A stretch of 59,537 bases of DNA from Rivularia sp. MS3 (GTDB lineage Bacteria > Cyanobacteriota > Cyanobacteriia > Cyanobacteriales > Nostocaceae): NCBI GenBank assembly GCA_019192545.1, contig JAHCMI010000058.1, positions 1-59,537 on the forward strand, read 5' to 3'. Under the pieces are notes generated by a model. That model did no database searches. It was not told where the DNA came from and saw only the letters and a list, made by a program, of their open reading frames with translations. Below are positions 36,215 through 45,063 of this stretch, one piece after another. Every line of letters starts with the position of its first letter. The stretch's first letter is position 1. Position numbers and translations under genes: made by a program.

Positions 36215-36285
36215 TGTGTGAGGAGCGAACCAGTAAGGGCACCGAGACGAAACACGGCCAGTCGTCGGTGCCCTTTCTGATTTTG
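36215..36285 (+). ncRNA. Candidate small RNA with terminator hairpin
   Basis: It lies in a 342-bp space between convergent genes. The predicted transcript begins TTGTGTGAGGAGCGAACC and ends with the stem AAGGGCACCGA (36235-36245) / TCGGTGCCCTT (36265-36275), followed by TCTGATTTT. No start codon with a sensible frame lies downstream of the AGGAG. GUGUGAGGAG (36216-36225) is the exact complement of CUCCUCACAC, ten of the eleven nucleotides of the Yfr1 core. The hairpin alone could merely be a bidirectional terminator for the flanking genes; the promoter and the Yfr1 complement argue for more. It does not match an sRNA family I can name. Confidence 0.45.
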
Positions 36286-36337
36286 TAATATATGTTCGTT
36301 CCACAAGAATTTTCATTTACTTGTAAAACACACTAAG

Positions 36338-37186
36338 CTATTTTTCGCTATCGTTGAATATAAACTTTTCAATTGCTGCGGCTACTCCATCTTGCTCTAC
36401 ATTGGGAGCCACCCAGTTAGCTCGAGCTTTAACTTGAGTGGGTGCATTACCCATTGCAACGCCGATACCGGCATATTCAAGCATTTCTAAGTCGTTGAAG
36501 TTATCTCCTACAGTCATTACGTTACTTTTTTGTAAGCCTAACAATTTTTCAGCTATGTAGCGTACCGCAGTTCCTTTATTTACTAAAGGATTGGTTGCTT
36601 CAAAAAAAGTGGCTACAGATTTAGTTAGATACAGTTCGGCTGGGGTATATTGCACGCGCAAATTGTCAAGTAATTTATCAATCACTTCTGTGTCTTGACA
36701 TAAAGCAAGAATTTTTGTGGGTTCGTTATTTAGACAAGAGCGTAAGTCACCAACGGGAATTGGTGTGATACCGGAGCGTTTACCGTAGATTTTTGTTTCT
36801 TCGGTTAATTCTCGGACATAAAGCTGGTCATTTATATAAAAGTGGACGGATAAAAGCTGGCGTAGTTGTGGTTGTTCAAAATAATCTAATAGTTTTAATG
36901 CTATTTCTTTATTGACAGATAAATGCTGGTGAATTTTTTGAGAAACTGGATCTTGAATCCAAGCGCCTTGATAAGCTATCAATGGTAGCTTTGAGCCAAT
37001 TTGAGCATGATAGTGTAAAGCCGAACAGTACATTCTACCAGTGGCGATCGCAACATGAATACCTTGTGCTTGTGCTGCTTTAACTGTTTCAATAACACGA
37101 GTGCTGATTTTATTTGATTCCCCAGCAATGGTACCGTCGATATCTAAAACTAATAGCTTAATATCTTGGGCAGATATATTCCCCAT
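36338..37186 (-). CDS. HAD-superfamily Cof-type phosphatase
   Basis: A 282-residue member of the Cof/YbjI-like (HAD-IIB) group, which dephosphorylates sugar phosphates, pyridoxal phosphate or flavin intermediates. Motif I is LVLDIDGT with Asp15 and Asp17, motif II is IATGR (about 49-53), motif III is the Lys near NPLVNKGTAVRYIAEKLLG, and motif IV is VGDNFNDLEML. The type-IIB cap lies between. ATG 37186 has AAGAG upstream and is preferred to GTG 37219, which would add 11 residues. Monocistronic; a GAAACCCGG palindrome separates it from the gene upstream. Confidence 0.92.
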   Translation of the reverse strand: MGNISAQDIKLLVLDIDGTIAGESNKISTRVIETVKAAQAQGIHVAIATGRMYCSALHYHAQIGSKLPLIAYQGAWIQDPVSQKIHQHLSVNKEIALKLLDYFEQPQLRQLLSVHFYINDQLYVRELTEETKIYGKRSGITPIPVGDLRSCLNNEPTKILALCQDTEVIDKLLDNLRVQYTPAELYLTKSVATFFEATNPLVNKGTAVRYIAEKLLGLQKSNVMTVGDNFNDLEMLEYAGIGVAMGNAPTQVKARANWVAPNVEQDGVAAAIEKFIFNDSEK

Positions 37187-37240
37187 GCTCTTAGATTCCC
37201 ATGAATATGTTTTAGTCACAGTTAGAGATTAACAGAAGAT

Positions 37241-37273
37241 AGAAACCCGGTTTTTTGAAAAAACCGGGTTTCT
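37241..37273. terminator. Perfect GAAACCCGG palindrome, likely terminator
   Basis: AGAAACCCGGTTTTTT and AAAAAACCGGGTTTCT are exact 16-bp complements around one G. It stands between the minus-strand PEP-CTERM gene (stop 37320) and the HAD gene and probably terminates the former. Same family as the repeats at 7903, 11581 and 43519. Confidence 0.8.
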
Positions 37274-37319
37274 TAGCACTTCAAATTATTTATACTTTAA
37301 TGTGATTTTTGGTTAAGGT

Positions 37320-38138
37320 TTATTTTGATTTGCGACGGCGGAAGAAAGCTAGTGCAGCAACCGAACTTAAACCGATTATAGTTCCAGGTTCGGGTACTTT
37401 TGCAGCTTTTGCAAACTTTGGTGCGGAGCTTTGTCTAGCAATTACTTTGAAGTCAGGACCACTATGAGACTTATCTGCCGAGACTCGAACACCTCTTAAA
37501 CCAGTTACGTTCAAATCTGCTAAACTTACTCCCCAAGAACCAACTTTTTGCGCTCTCTTTATTTCCTCTGTGTTTATCTTGAAACCAGCATATTTTTGAT
37601 TGACTTTTCTGTTCAATCTCATTACATTTCCAATCAGATTTCCTTGCTCATCTAAAGCTTGAATAGTTAGGTCACTGTTCATACCTCTTTCCCAGAAAAA
37701 TAAGCTATCTAATTCCTTATTCTCTTCATCACCTTCTGAGATAAAGCTATCAAACTTGAGATCCATACTAAAAGTACGACCTTCGCCATCAATAATGTTA
37801 TTCAAATTGTTGTTTCCTAAGAATGCCGCAATGTTAGATGCTGTGGTATCTTCCATTGTCTGTTCTGGAGCTGTAGCATTATCACCTTTATCTGTACTTG
37901 CTGCGCCGCTATTTCCTCCAGTGTAGGCAGTATTACTAAAGCTATTAACACTTTCAACATAAGAAAAAGTACTAAATGTCTTGCCTTTTTGTGTAATAGA
38001 GTTTAAGAAAATATCTTCTTTCGCATTGGAATTTTGGCTTACATTAGATGTGAAACTTGCTGCTTGAGCGGTGTTAGAAACAAATAAAACTGAACCAATT
38101 GTTAAACTAATAGAAGTAACTAACTTACGAAATTTCAT
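37320..38138 (-). CDS. PEP-CTERM (exosortase-sorted) surface protein
   Basis: A 272-residue exported protein from ATG 38138, with GAGAAGGG as a good ribosome binding site. The signal peptide is KLVTSISLTIGSVLFVSNTAQAA (residues 4-26). The C-terminus has the sorting motif VPEPGTI, one hydrophobic helix (GLSSVAALAFF) and RRRKSK, the tripartite PEP-CTERM signal cut by exosortase. The middle (about 60-240) resembles exosortase-dependent surface proteins of the XDP type, with SGPDFKVIARQS before the tail. The exosortase gene is not in this window. Role in sheath or extracellular matrix is an inference. Confidence 0.88.
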   Translation of the reverse strand: MKFRKLVTSISLTIGSVLFVSNTAQAASFTSNVSQNSNAKEDIFLNSITQKGKTFSTFSYVESVNSFSNTAYTGGNSGAASTDKGDNATAPEQTMEDTTASNIAAFLGNNNLNNIIDGEGRTFSMDLKFDSFISEGDEENKELDSLFFWERGMNSDLTIQALDEQGNLIGNVMRLNRKVNQKYAGFKINTEEIKRAQKVGSWGVSLADLNVTGLRGVRVSADKSHSGPDFKVIARQSSAPKFAKAAKVPEPGTIIGLSSVAALAFFRRRKSK

Positions 38139-38813
38139 ATTATTACCCTTCTCTTTAAAACTTCTCTTTTGTTGAAGCAATTTCTCTGGCGCTTCATGTT
38201 TTAATTGTGTTCCATCAGCCCTTTAGAACACATCCGCAAACATCCCGATTATTATTTAAAGTTTAGGAATGCTAAAACAAGTTGATTTTAAAGCTTGTTT
38301 TAAGTTGAATAAAATCACATTCCAAATATGTATTTAGCTAAAGTGTTGAATAACTCATAATCGCAAAAAGTATTTATGAATTTGATAAAGATACTATTGA
38401 TATTTATAAAGAAACTTTATTTATATGCCATATCTAGCAAATCAAATGAGGTGTTGTAGAAATGGCTTAATTAGGAAATTACGTTTAGCTTTACGTAAGT
38501 AAATCCGGTGCGTTTGAATTATTTTTCTTTTGTAGTTGTGATGCGGCACATTTCAAGAAAAACATTCAGGAAACCTTCCATAGTAAAAATTTTATATTTT
38601 AAATAAAACAGGAATAGCCGTAAGTGTGACAAAATTCCGGTGGTACTGTACTCGTCTAGTTAATAGGTTGAGAATCAGTCACGAGATGGTACCTAAAAGA
38701 ATATGGCAGTTGAGGTCAAACCTATAAAAATGTTCGGCAGTGGTAAACCGAGAATTATACTTCTCAACTAAAACAAATGTTCCAAAATGGAACCAACTGA
38801 TTAAAATAAGTAA
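38139..38813. other. Divergent promoter region between PEP-CTERM gene and polA
   Basis: AT-rich with no coding frame of protein character; a 72-codon minus-strand frame overlapping the polA start is a shadow. No strong hairpin seen. It must carry both divergent promoters. Confidence 0.5.
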
Positions 38814-41750
38814 ATGTCCCCAATTACACGTTCTAAGCAGTTGACTTCCGATATAAGTTCTCCTAAAAATCCTACATTCGTCTTGGTTGACGGACATTCT
38901 CTAGCATTTCGTTCTTATTTTGCTTTCGCTAAAGGGCGAGATGGTGGACTTCGTACTAAAACGGGTATACCTACCAGCGTGTGTTTTGGCTTTATTAAGT
39001 CTTTGCTGGAAGTGATGGAAAAACAGCAGCCTGAAGCGATCGCCGTTGCTTTTGATTTAGGTTTACCTACTTTTCGCCATCAAGCTGATGATACCTATAA
39101 AGCTGACCGTCCGGGAACCCCGGAAGATTTTATTCCCGATTTGGAAAATCTCCACGAATTACTTACGGGATTAAATTTACCAATTTTGACTGCTCCGGGT
39201 TATGAAGCTGATGATGTTTTAGGAACTTTAGCGCAAAAAGCATCGAAGGCAGGCTATCAAGTTAAAATCCTGACTGGGGATAGAGATTTATTTCAGTTGG
39301 TTGATAAAGACAAGCAAATAAGCGTTCTGTATTTGAATAAAGAAGCTTTGCAGCGTTCGAGTAGCGGACCATTAGAATTTCATTCGGAAGAAGTAAAACA
39401 AAAATTAGGAGTTTTACCAACTCAAGTTGTTGATTTTAAAGCGCTTTGCGGGGATAAGTCGGATAATATTCCTGGTGTAAAGGGAATTGGAGAAAAAACT
39501 GCTGTTCAGTTGCTCGATACTTATGGTTCTCTAGAAAAAGTTTATCAGTCTTTAGATGAAATTAAAGGGGCTGCCCGTAAGAAATTAGAAACAGGTAAGG
39601 AAGACGCTGATAAATCTAAGTTTTTGGCGAAAATAGTTGAAGATGTTCCGTTAGAAGTTAATTTAGAAGATTGTAAATTAAAAGGATTTGACAATACAGA
39701 ACTTAAGCCGATTCTAGAAAAGTTAGAATTTAATTCTTATCTAAAAAAAATCAACGAACTTCAACAAAAATTTAGCGGCAGTGTTGAAGAAATTCCATTG
39801 GAGGAACACAAACCTGTAGAAGTTGAAGATAATGATTTATGGTTTTGGAGTGCCGAAGATACAGAAGAATTTCAAAAGCAAAATACTTCCCCTATTCAAC
39901 CGCTGATTATTGATACGGAAGTAAAACTAAAAGAATTAGTTGAAATACTGCAAAAGTTTACAAGTTGGGAAACACCCGTTGCTTGGGATACTGAAACTAC
40001 CGATTTAGAACCAAGAGATGCACAATTAGTAGGAATAGGCTGTTGTTGGGGAACTGGAGAGAAAGAAGTTGCTTATATTCCTTTAGGACATAAAAACGGC
40101 AATAATCTCGATAAAGATATTGCGCTAGAAGCGCTACGTCCAATTTTAGAAAGTACCGATTTTCCCAAAGCTTTTCAAAATACTAAATTTGACCGTTTAG
40201 TTTTAAGATGTCAGGGAATTAATCTTTCAGGGGTGATATTTGACCCTATGTTAGCAAGTTATGTTCTTAATCCCGACAGCAGCCACGGTTTAAGCGAACT
40301 TTCTCAAAAATACTTGAAATTGACTGCTAAAAGTTACGTGGAGTTGGTTCCCAGAGGGCAGACTATTGCGGATGTCAGTATTTCTGAAGTCGCCGATTAT
40401 TGTGGAATGGATGCTTATACCACATTTGGATTAGTCGAAAAATTAAGGAAAGAATTGGATAAGATTCCAGTTTTATCAAAGTTATTTTCTGAGGTAGAAC
40501 AACCTTTAGAAAAAGTTTTAGCCCAAATGGAATTTCAAGGAATTCGGATTGATTCGGATTATTTAAACGAACTTTCCCAGCAATTGGAAACTGATTTAAG
40601 TAAGTTAGAAGAACAAGTACACGAAGTTGCTGGAGAAAAATTTAATTTAGGTTCCCCCAAACAGTTGAGTCAAATATTATTTGAAAATTTGGGTTTAAGC
40701 ACTAAGTATTCTCGTAAAATTAAAACTGGATATTCTACAGATGCAGCAACTTTAGAAAAACTGCGAGATGTTGATGAAACTGGCATTATTGATGGCATTA
40801 TTGAATATCGGACTTTATCTAAATTAAAATCTACCTATGTAGATGCGCTTCCAGCTTTAGTTCGGGAAGATACTAAGCGGGTTCATACGGATTTTAATCA
40901 AACAGCAACATCAACTGGAAGATTATCTTCTTCCAATCCAAATTTACAAAATATTCCGATTCGTACAGCTTTTAGTCGTCAAATTCGTAAAGCGTTTATC
41001 CCAGAAGAAAATTGGTTGATACTAGCTGCGGATTATTCGCAAATAGAGTTAAGAATTTTGGCTCACCTAAGTCAAGAACCCGTTTTAGTGGAAGCTTATA
41101 ATAATAATGAAGATATCCATACTGTTACTGCACGCTTAGTGTATGAAAAAGATGATATTACATCAGATGAAAGGCGGGTAGCAAAAACCATTAATTTCGG
41201 TGTAATATACGGAATGGGTTCGTTGAGGTTTTCCCGTTCAACTGGTATAGATAAAAATCTTGCCAATGAATTTATCAAAAGGTTTTATAACCGCTATCCG
41301 AAAGTTTTTGAATTTTTGGAAGGTTTAAAAAAACAAGCGATTTCTCAAGGTTATGTAGAAACAATTTTGGGGCGCAGGCGCTACGTTGATTTTACTAGTC
41401 GAAGTTTACAGAACCTAAAAAATGTTGACAAGGAAGAAATAGACTTAAGTAAGTTGAAAAATCTGGGTGCTTATGATGCGGGATTATTACGTGCTGCTGC
41501 TAATGCACCAATTCAAGGTTCTAGTGCCGATATTATCAAAATTGCGACGATAAAAATTCACGAACTTTTGCAAGATTATCAAGCAAGATTATTGTTACAG
41601 GTTCATGATGAATTAATTTTTGAAGTTCCTTCTCCAGAATTAGAAGAATTACAAATAAAAATTAAGTCGGTGATGGAAAATGCTGTTGAGTTAAGCGTTC
41701 CTTTGCTTGTAGAATCTAGTGCTGGTAATAACTGGATGGAAGCTAAATAA
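38814..41750 (+). CDS. polA: DNA polymerase I
   Basis: A 978-residue family A polymerase for Okazaki-fragment processing and repair. Order: 5'-3' exonuclease (1-320; LVDGHSLAFRSYFA, AVAFDLGLPTFRH, YEADDVLGTLA, LTGDRDLFQLV, CGDKSDNIPGVKGIGEKTA), 3'-5' proofreading exonuclease (about 365-560; WDTETTDLEP with Asp392 and Glu394, FDRLVL), and polymerase (about 590-978; SSSNPNLQNIPIRT, LAADYSQIELRILAHLS, RRVAKTINFGVIYGMG, QVHDELIFEVP with Asp932-Glu933). All three activities look intact. ATG 38814 is the first good start. Spacer after the gene is a heptamer repeat tract. Confidence 0.96.
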   Translation: MSPITRSKQLTSDISSPKNPTFVLVDGHSLAFRSYFAFAKGRDGGLRTKTGIPTSVCFGFIKSLLEVMEKQQPEAIAVAFDLGLPTFRHQADDTYKADRPGTPEDFIPDLENLHELLTGLNLPILTAPGYEADDVLGTLAQKASKAGYQVKILTGDRDLFQLVDKDKQISVLYLNKEALQRSSSGPLEFHSEEVKQKLGVLPTQVVDFKALCGDKSDNIPGVKGIGEKTAVQLLDTYGSLEKVYQSLDEIKGAARKKLETGKEDADKSKFLAKIVEDVPLEVNLEDCKLKGFDNTELKPILEKLEFNSYLKKINELQQKFSGSVEEIPLEEHKPVEVEDNDLWFWSAEDTEEFQKQNTSPIQPLIIDTEVKLKELVEILQKFTSWETPVAWDTETTDLEPRDAQLVGIGCCWGTGEKEVAYIPLGHKNGNNLDKDIALEALRPILESTDFPKAFQNTKFDRLVLRCQGINLSGVIFDPMLASYVLNPDSSHGLSELSQKYLKLTAKSYVELVPRGQTIADVSISEVADYCGMDAYTTFGLVEKLRKELDKIPVLSKLFSEVEQPLEKVLAQMEFQGIRIDSDYLNELSQQLETDLSKLEEQVHEVAGEKFNLGSPKQLSQILFENLGLSTKYSRKIKTGYSTDAATLEKLRDVDETGIIDGIIEYRTLSKLKSTYVDALPALVREDTKRVHTDFNQTATSTGRLSSSNPNLQNIPIRTAFSRQIRKAFIPEENWLILAADYSQIELRILAHLSQEPVLVEAYNNNEDIHTVTARLVYEKDDITSDERRVAKTINFGVIYGMGSLRFSRSTGIDKNLANEFIKRFYNRYPKVFEFLEGLKKQAISQGYVETILGRRRYVDFTSRSLQNLKNVDKEEIDLSKLKNLGAYDAGLLRAAANAPIQGSSADIIKIATIKIHELLQDYQARLLLQVHDELIFEVPSPELEELQIKIKSVMENAVELSVPLLVESSAGNNWMEAK

Positions 41751-41755
41751 TAAAG

Positions 41756-41867
41756 TTTGGAGTTGGAGTTTGGAGTTGGGAGTTAGGGTTAGAAGTTGGT
41801 ACTTAGGAGTTAGGAGTTAGGAGTTATGTATTTTTATCTTTAACCTTTAACCTCTAACCTTTAACCT
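41756..41867. repeat. Heptanucleotide tandem repeats (STRR type)
   Basis: GGAGTTA/GGAGTTT units run from about 41756 to 41827, starting six bases after the polA stop. TTTAACC/TCTAACC heptamers follow at 41840-41867, ending just before the LapA-like stop codon. The whole space between the two convergent genes is repeat. Confidence 0.8.
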
Positions 41868-41870
41868 GAT

Positions 41871-42149
41871 TTAAAATTCTTCATCTACGAAAAATTCTGG
41901 ATCTTCTTCATATCGTCGAGAAGTAGTTCGCTTTGACTTAGACGAAGTCATCAAAGGTAGCATTAGAGAAGCTGCAATCATCCCTAATGCTACAAAAAAA
42001 GTTAGTACTAATCCAACGGGAATTTGAATAGATTCAAATGTAAGAAATCTTAACGATACCGGGGTGGCATTTTGCACCGATACAATGGCGATCGCCATTA
42101 TCCAAAAAGCTAAAATTATTGATAAAAGTAGGTTTACAGTTGTTTTCAT
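41871..42149 (-). CDS. LapA-like (DUF1049) membrane protein
   Basis: A 92-residue protein with two hydrophobic helices (LLLSIILAFWIMAIAIVSVQN, about 6-26, and IPVGLVLTFFVALGMIAASLMLPLM, about 38-62). They are joined by NATPVSLRFLTFESI, the standard layout of the LapA/DUF1049 domain. The acidic/basic tail (SKSKRTTSRRYEEDPEFFVDEEF) is cytosolic. The function of the family is unclear; a role in lipopolysaccharide assembly is known for LapA with LapB in enterobacteria, and no LapB is nearby. ATG 42149 is preferred to GTG 42179. Convergent with polA across repeats. Confidence 0.85.
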   Translation of the reverse strand: MKTTVNLLLSIILAFWIMAIAIVSVQNATPVSLRFLTFESIQIPVGLVLTFFVALGMIAASLMLPLMTSSKSKRTTSRRYEEDPEFFVDEEF

Positions 42150-42679
42150 ATTTTTACTGGAAAGCCCTTTCGGGCGCACCTGTTATTAGTGCAGTAAAAG
42201 CAAGAGCCGTTTATTTTTCCTTTATATTAAAGCAAAATTGATAATCTAATATGCTAATTATTGTAGGATAACAATTTTATAAATTATTATCGTAGTAGTG
42301 CTTGAAATCTATACCCAGTAGGTTTTAGAAGTATTTCTGACTCAATCTAAACTTTTATAGCTTTTACCTTGAAATATGAAAATCCCAGTCATTATAGATA
42401 AAAGCCCAATTAATTAAAGATTTGGTGTTTTAACAAACAAAAAGTTCTTTAACATTCAGACCTATAGTTTCAAGAGTTAAAATATAGTTTAGTTTCCAAG
42501 TGTTTTATCTTTAACTGGACGCAATAAATTTCATTTAAATTAATTGGGGTGTAAAAGAATGGAATATAGTCCAGTTTTAGGCGCATAGTTGGTATTTTAT
42601 CTTACAACCATACGAAAACGCCTAATTTTGCCTGTATCTAATACTTTACACTCGCATTTTTATCACTGCTGCAACTGCA
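42150..42679. other. Gene-free stretch between LapA-like and nuclease genes
   Basis: AT-rich divergent promoter space. No coding frame, hairpin or recognised operator was seen. Confidence 0.45.
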
Positions 42680-43504
42680 ATGTCAAGCCCAATAAGACTG
42701 TTCGCTAGCTATCATCTTTGGTCTTTGATTGCCCCAGCTTCTGGGCAACAGCGCTGGCACTGTCAAATGAAGCGGGGATTTATTAAAGCAAGACAAGATG
42801 AGCCGAAAGTCAAAGCTTTATTAAAAGCAAAAGTTACGGCATCACAGCGGATTGGTTTGCTAGCACAGAAGGGTGTTTATGAGTTTCACCACAATAGAAA
42901 TCTTCTCAATTCGGTTGATGGTGTGGAAAAAGTTGCACGGTTGTTAAAATTAGGAAATTTAGCCGATGAAATTCAGCAGCGAGTGCGGCAAATTCTAAAA
43001 AAATATCAAGATGCGCCTTTACTTTTAAATAAGCGTATCATGTTATTAACTCGCGGAGATGAAGGTTTTCCCAAGCCTATTTTTATCGAACGTGAAAATT
43101 ATCATTTCCGTTTGTATGCGGCGATGGACTGCGTATTAAACGAATCTGATAGTACTCTACATATTATAGATTTTAAAACTGGTAAATCGCCTTTTGACCG
43201 CCGACAAGCATTAGTATATTTATTAGCAGCACGTTATCTATACCCAAAGTATAAAGCGATAGCTTCATTTTACAATTTGGAAATGGGTAAAAAATCTCAT
43301 GTCATTACTGTTAATAGAAGTGAATTAAAATTGATTGAATATCATTTAGGATATATTGCCGATAAGCATCAAAAAGATTTAAAGAAATATCATCAGAATA
43401 CAGAAGATTTTAGCCGTATATTTCCTCCGAATCCCGGTTATCACTGTCGTTTCTGCCCATTTCAATCTATCTGTGATTTTTCAATAACGTCAGATGGGGA
43501 ATAG
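42680..43504 (+). CDS. RecB-like PD-(D/E)XK nuclease with predicted Fe-S cluster
   Basis: A 274-residue single-domain nuclease of the RecB/Cas4/AddB type. The active site is visible as HIIDFKTGK (Asp164 and Lys166) followed by a helical QALVYLLAARYL motif (QxxxY). Four Cys (Cys28 near the N-terminus; Cys256, Cys259, Cys265 in HCRFCPFQSIC) have the spacing of the iron-staple 4Fe-4S cluster seen in Cas4 and AddB. No helicase domain or cas genes lie nearby. It may be a stand-alone repair exonuclease that partners in trans. Start ATG 42680. Confidence 0.85.
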   Translation: MSSPIRLFASYHLWSLIAPASGQQRWHCQMKRGFIKARQDEPKVKALLKAKVTASQRIGLLAQKGVYEFHHNRNLLNSVDGVEKVARLLKLGNLADEIQQRVRQILKKYQDAPLLLNKRIMLLTRGDEGFPKPIFIERENYHFRLYAAMDCVLNESDSTLHIIDFKTGKSPFDRRQALVYLLAARYLYPKYKAIASFYNLEMGKKSHVITVNRSELKLIEYHLGYIADKHQKDLKKYHQNTEDFSRIFPPNPGYHCRFCPFQSICDFSITSDGE

Positions 43505-43518
43505 AGCATTGGGTATTA

Positions 43519-43549
43519 ACAAACCCGATTTTTTTATAGCCGGGTTTCT
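43519..43549 (+). terminator. Terminator-like hairpin after the nuclease gene
   Basis: AAACCCG (43521-43527) pairs with CGGGTTT (43541-43547) around a T-rich loop; CTCTATG follows. It begins 15 bp after the nuclease stop. The arms are a diverged version of the GAAACCCGG family. Confidence 0.65.
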
Positions 43550-43694
43550 CTATGAACTCAAACATTCTGTATTTGAGTTTAATATAATATTGTTTATAGC
43601 AATGCTAATATTGACTTACGCCACGATAAATATAGATGATTGCTACGAATTAAATTTGATTTTCGTCTCAAACCCGAGCTACTAAGGACTAAAT

Positions 43695-43731
43695 TTTGGT
43701 AATTAGTAATTACCGATTACCAATTACCAAA
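43695..43731 (-). repeat. Inverted repeat abutting the unknown gene's stop codon
   Basis: TTTGGTAATT (43695-43704) and AATTACCAAA (43722-43731) are perfect 10-bp complements; GTAAT/ATTAC inside extends the stem. Its edge is one base from the stop codon of the minus-strand gene, so it may be that gene's transcript end. It is also built from GGTAATT heptamer-like units. Confidence 0.6.
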
Positions 43732-45063
43732 TTATTTGAAATAGGGTAAATCAATGTTACCGAAATGAACGCTTAAGGCAATATTCAATTCTTCTAATGA
43801 TTCGACTAACCAATCAATATCGCTAGTAGCTGCTGATTCATAATGATTGAATAAAATAGCAAAACGCTTGGCTAAATAAGGCTTAGATTTACGACAAATC
43901 AAAAGTATTTTTAATAATAATCCGATTATACGAATTGAACCTTGATTGGTAATTAAATCAATAAAGGTAAAATGTTGTGGTGATGAAGAACTTTCTACAA
44001 CTAAAAAATTGAGTAATTGGGTGCAGGTTCTGACTATCAAAAAATCATTTACTTTTTGAGAATCTGCTTGCGGTAAGGTATTTTGCAATTGAGCGTATAA
44101 TCGCTGATGAAATTGACGCTTTCCATATTCCCAGTCAATTCCAGATATCAGGTATTCGTACAAGTCGTCTTTATAAGCACGTAAAGAAGTTGCTTGACTG
44201 CTGTAATGTAGAAAGTTATATGCTAAATCTTTATAGGTACTTGCACCTTCAACTTTGCCGACAAAGCTTTTTAAAGCAAGATTTACTTGAGTGTCGCTTA
44301 ATAATGTCGGATTGTTTACGGGTTGAATAATTCGGTTTGTTCTAGATAACGAACTATTTTTGGCTATCTGAGAAAGCCTGACTTGATAAGTAACATATTG
44401 AGACAAATCAATTTCAAATTTCCTTTGTATCTGAGATTGAATTTGCTTTACTATCCATTGATGCTCAATAGTGGCATCTTCATTAAGTAAACAATGTTCG
44501 TGTAAATAAGGGTAGCGGCGAATTAAGCTAATTAAAGATTGATTTCTATTCTCAGATACAGAGCTAGTTTGATTTATGACTTGAGCAAGACGCTGTAAAG
44601 TCGAGTATTGTTCGCTTTTTTGAAAACCTTTTACTAATTCGTGCAAGCGTCTGATAAATTTATTACGCGAAGTAATTATTCTTTTGGCTGAGGGAGGTTT
44701 ATTAAAAGTAGTAATCAATTTATAAATAGCATGATGCGTTTGAGGCTGCATGTACCAACGATTAATTAAAATATGACAGCAGCGATTAAGAAAAAAATAA
44801 AATTCTTTTTCAGTTTTTTTCGATTTTATAATTGTATCTAAAGCTGACGATATTTCTCTTTCTTGGTAATTAGTACCTTCAATAAACAAAGCTCGAAAGC
44901 GTTCAATAATCTCCGAGGAAGGTTTTAACTGCACCAAATCAAACAGATGTTGATATATCTTTTGTTCTGAAGAATCATGTTTGTAGAGATTGGGATTGAC
45001 AGAAAAAGTCACGTTTTGATTACCGTTTCCTATAAATTCAGCAGTATTAGTAAGCGCTTTCAT
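43732..45063 (-). CDS. Conserved helical protein of unknown function
   Basis: A 443-residue soluble protein, which I do not recognise. It is almost entirely helical with frequent charged-aromatic pairs (EKEFYFFLNRCCHILINRWY, about 88-107; RRLHELVKGFQKSEQYSTLQRLAQVI; ISGIDWEYGKRQFHQRLYAQL, about 308-328). No signal peptide or membrane span. The long helical repeats suggest an alpha-solenoid or scaffold role. Start ATG 45063 and no strong ribosome binding site. It is the third minus-strand gene after the YbdK-like and transglutaminase genes, but 378 bp from the latter, so probably separately transcribed. Confidence 0.6.
   Translation of the reverse strand: MKALTNTAEFIGNGNQNVTFSVNPNLYKHDSSEQKIYQHLFDLVQLKPSSEIIERFRALFIEGTNYQEREISSALDTIIKSKKTEKEFYFFLNRCCHILINRWYMQPQTHHAIYKLITTFNKPPSAKRIITSRNKFIRRLHELVKGFQKSEQYSTLQRLAQVINQTSSVSENRNQSLISLIRRYPYLHEHCLLNEDATIEHQWIVKQIQSQIQRKFEIDLSQYVTYQVRLSQIAKNSSLSRTNRIIQPVNNPTLLSDTQVNLALKSFVGKVEGASTYKDLAYNFLHYSSQATSLRAYKDDLYEYLISGIDWEYGKRQFHQRLYAQLQNTLPQADSQKVNDFLIVRTCTQLLNFLVVESSSSPQHFTFIDLITNQGSIRIIGLLLKILLICRKSKPYLAKRFAILFNHYESAATSDIDWLVESLEELNIALSVHFGNIDLPYFK

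Noticed and set aside
36216-36290. Yfr1 gene on the minus strand (CTCCTCACAC present)
   Set aside because: On the minus strand the motif would follow a stem but no 3' terminator stem comes after it, and the promoter-like sequence points the other way. The plus-strand reading fits better.
43494-43685. 63-codon plus-strand frame overlapping the nuclease stop
   Set aside because: It runs through the terminator hairpin and low-complexity AT sequence and has no recognisable motif.
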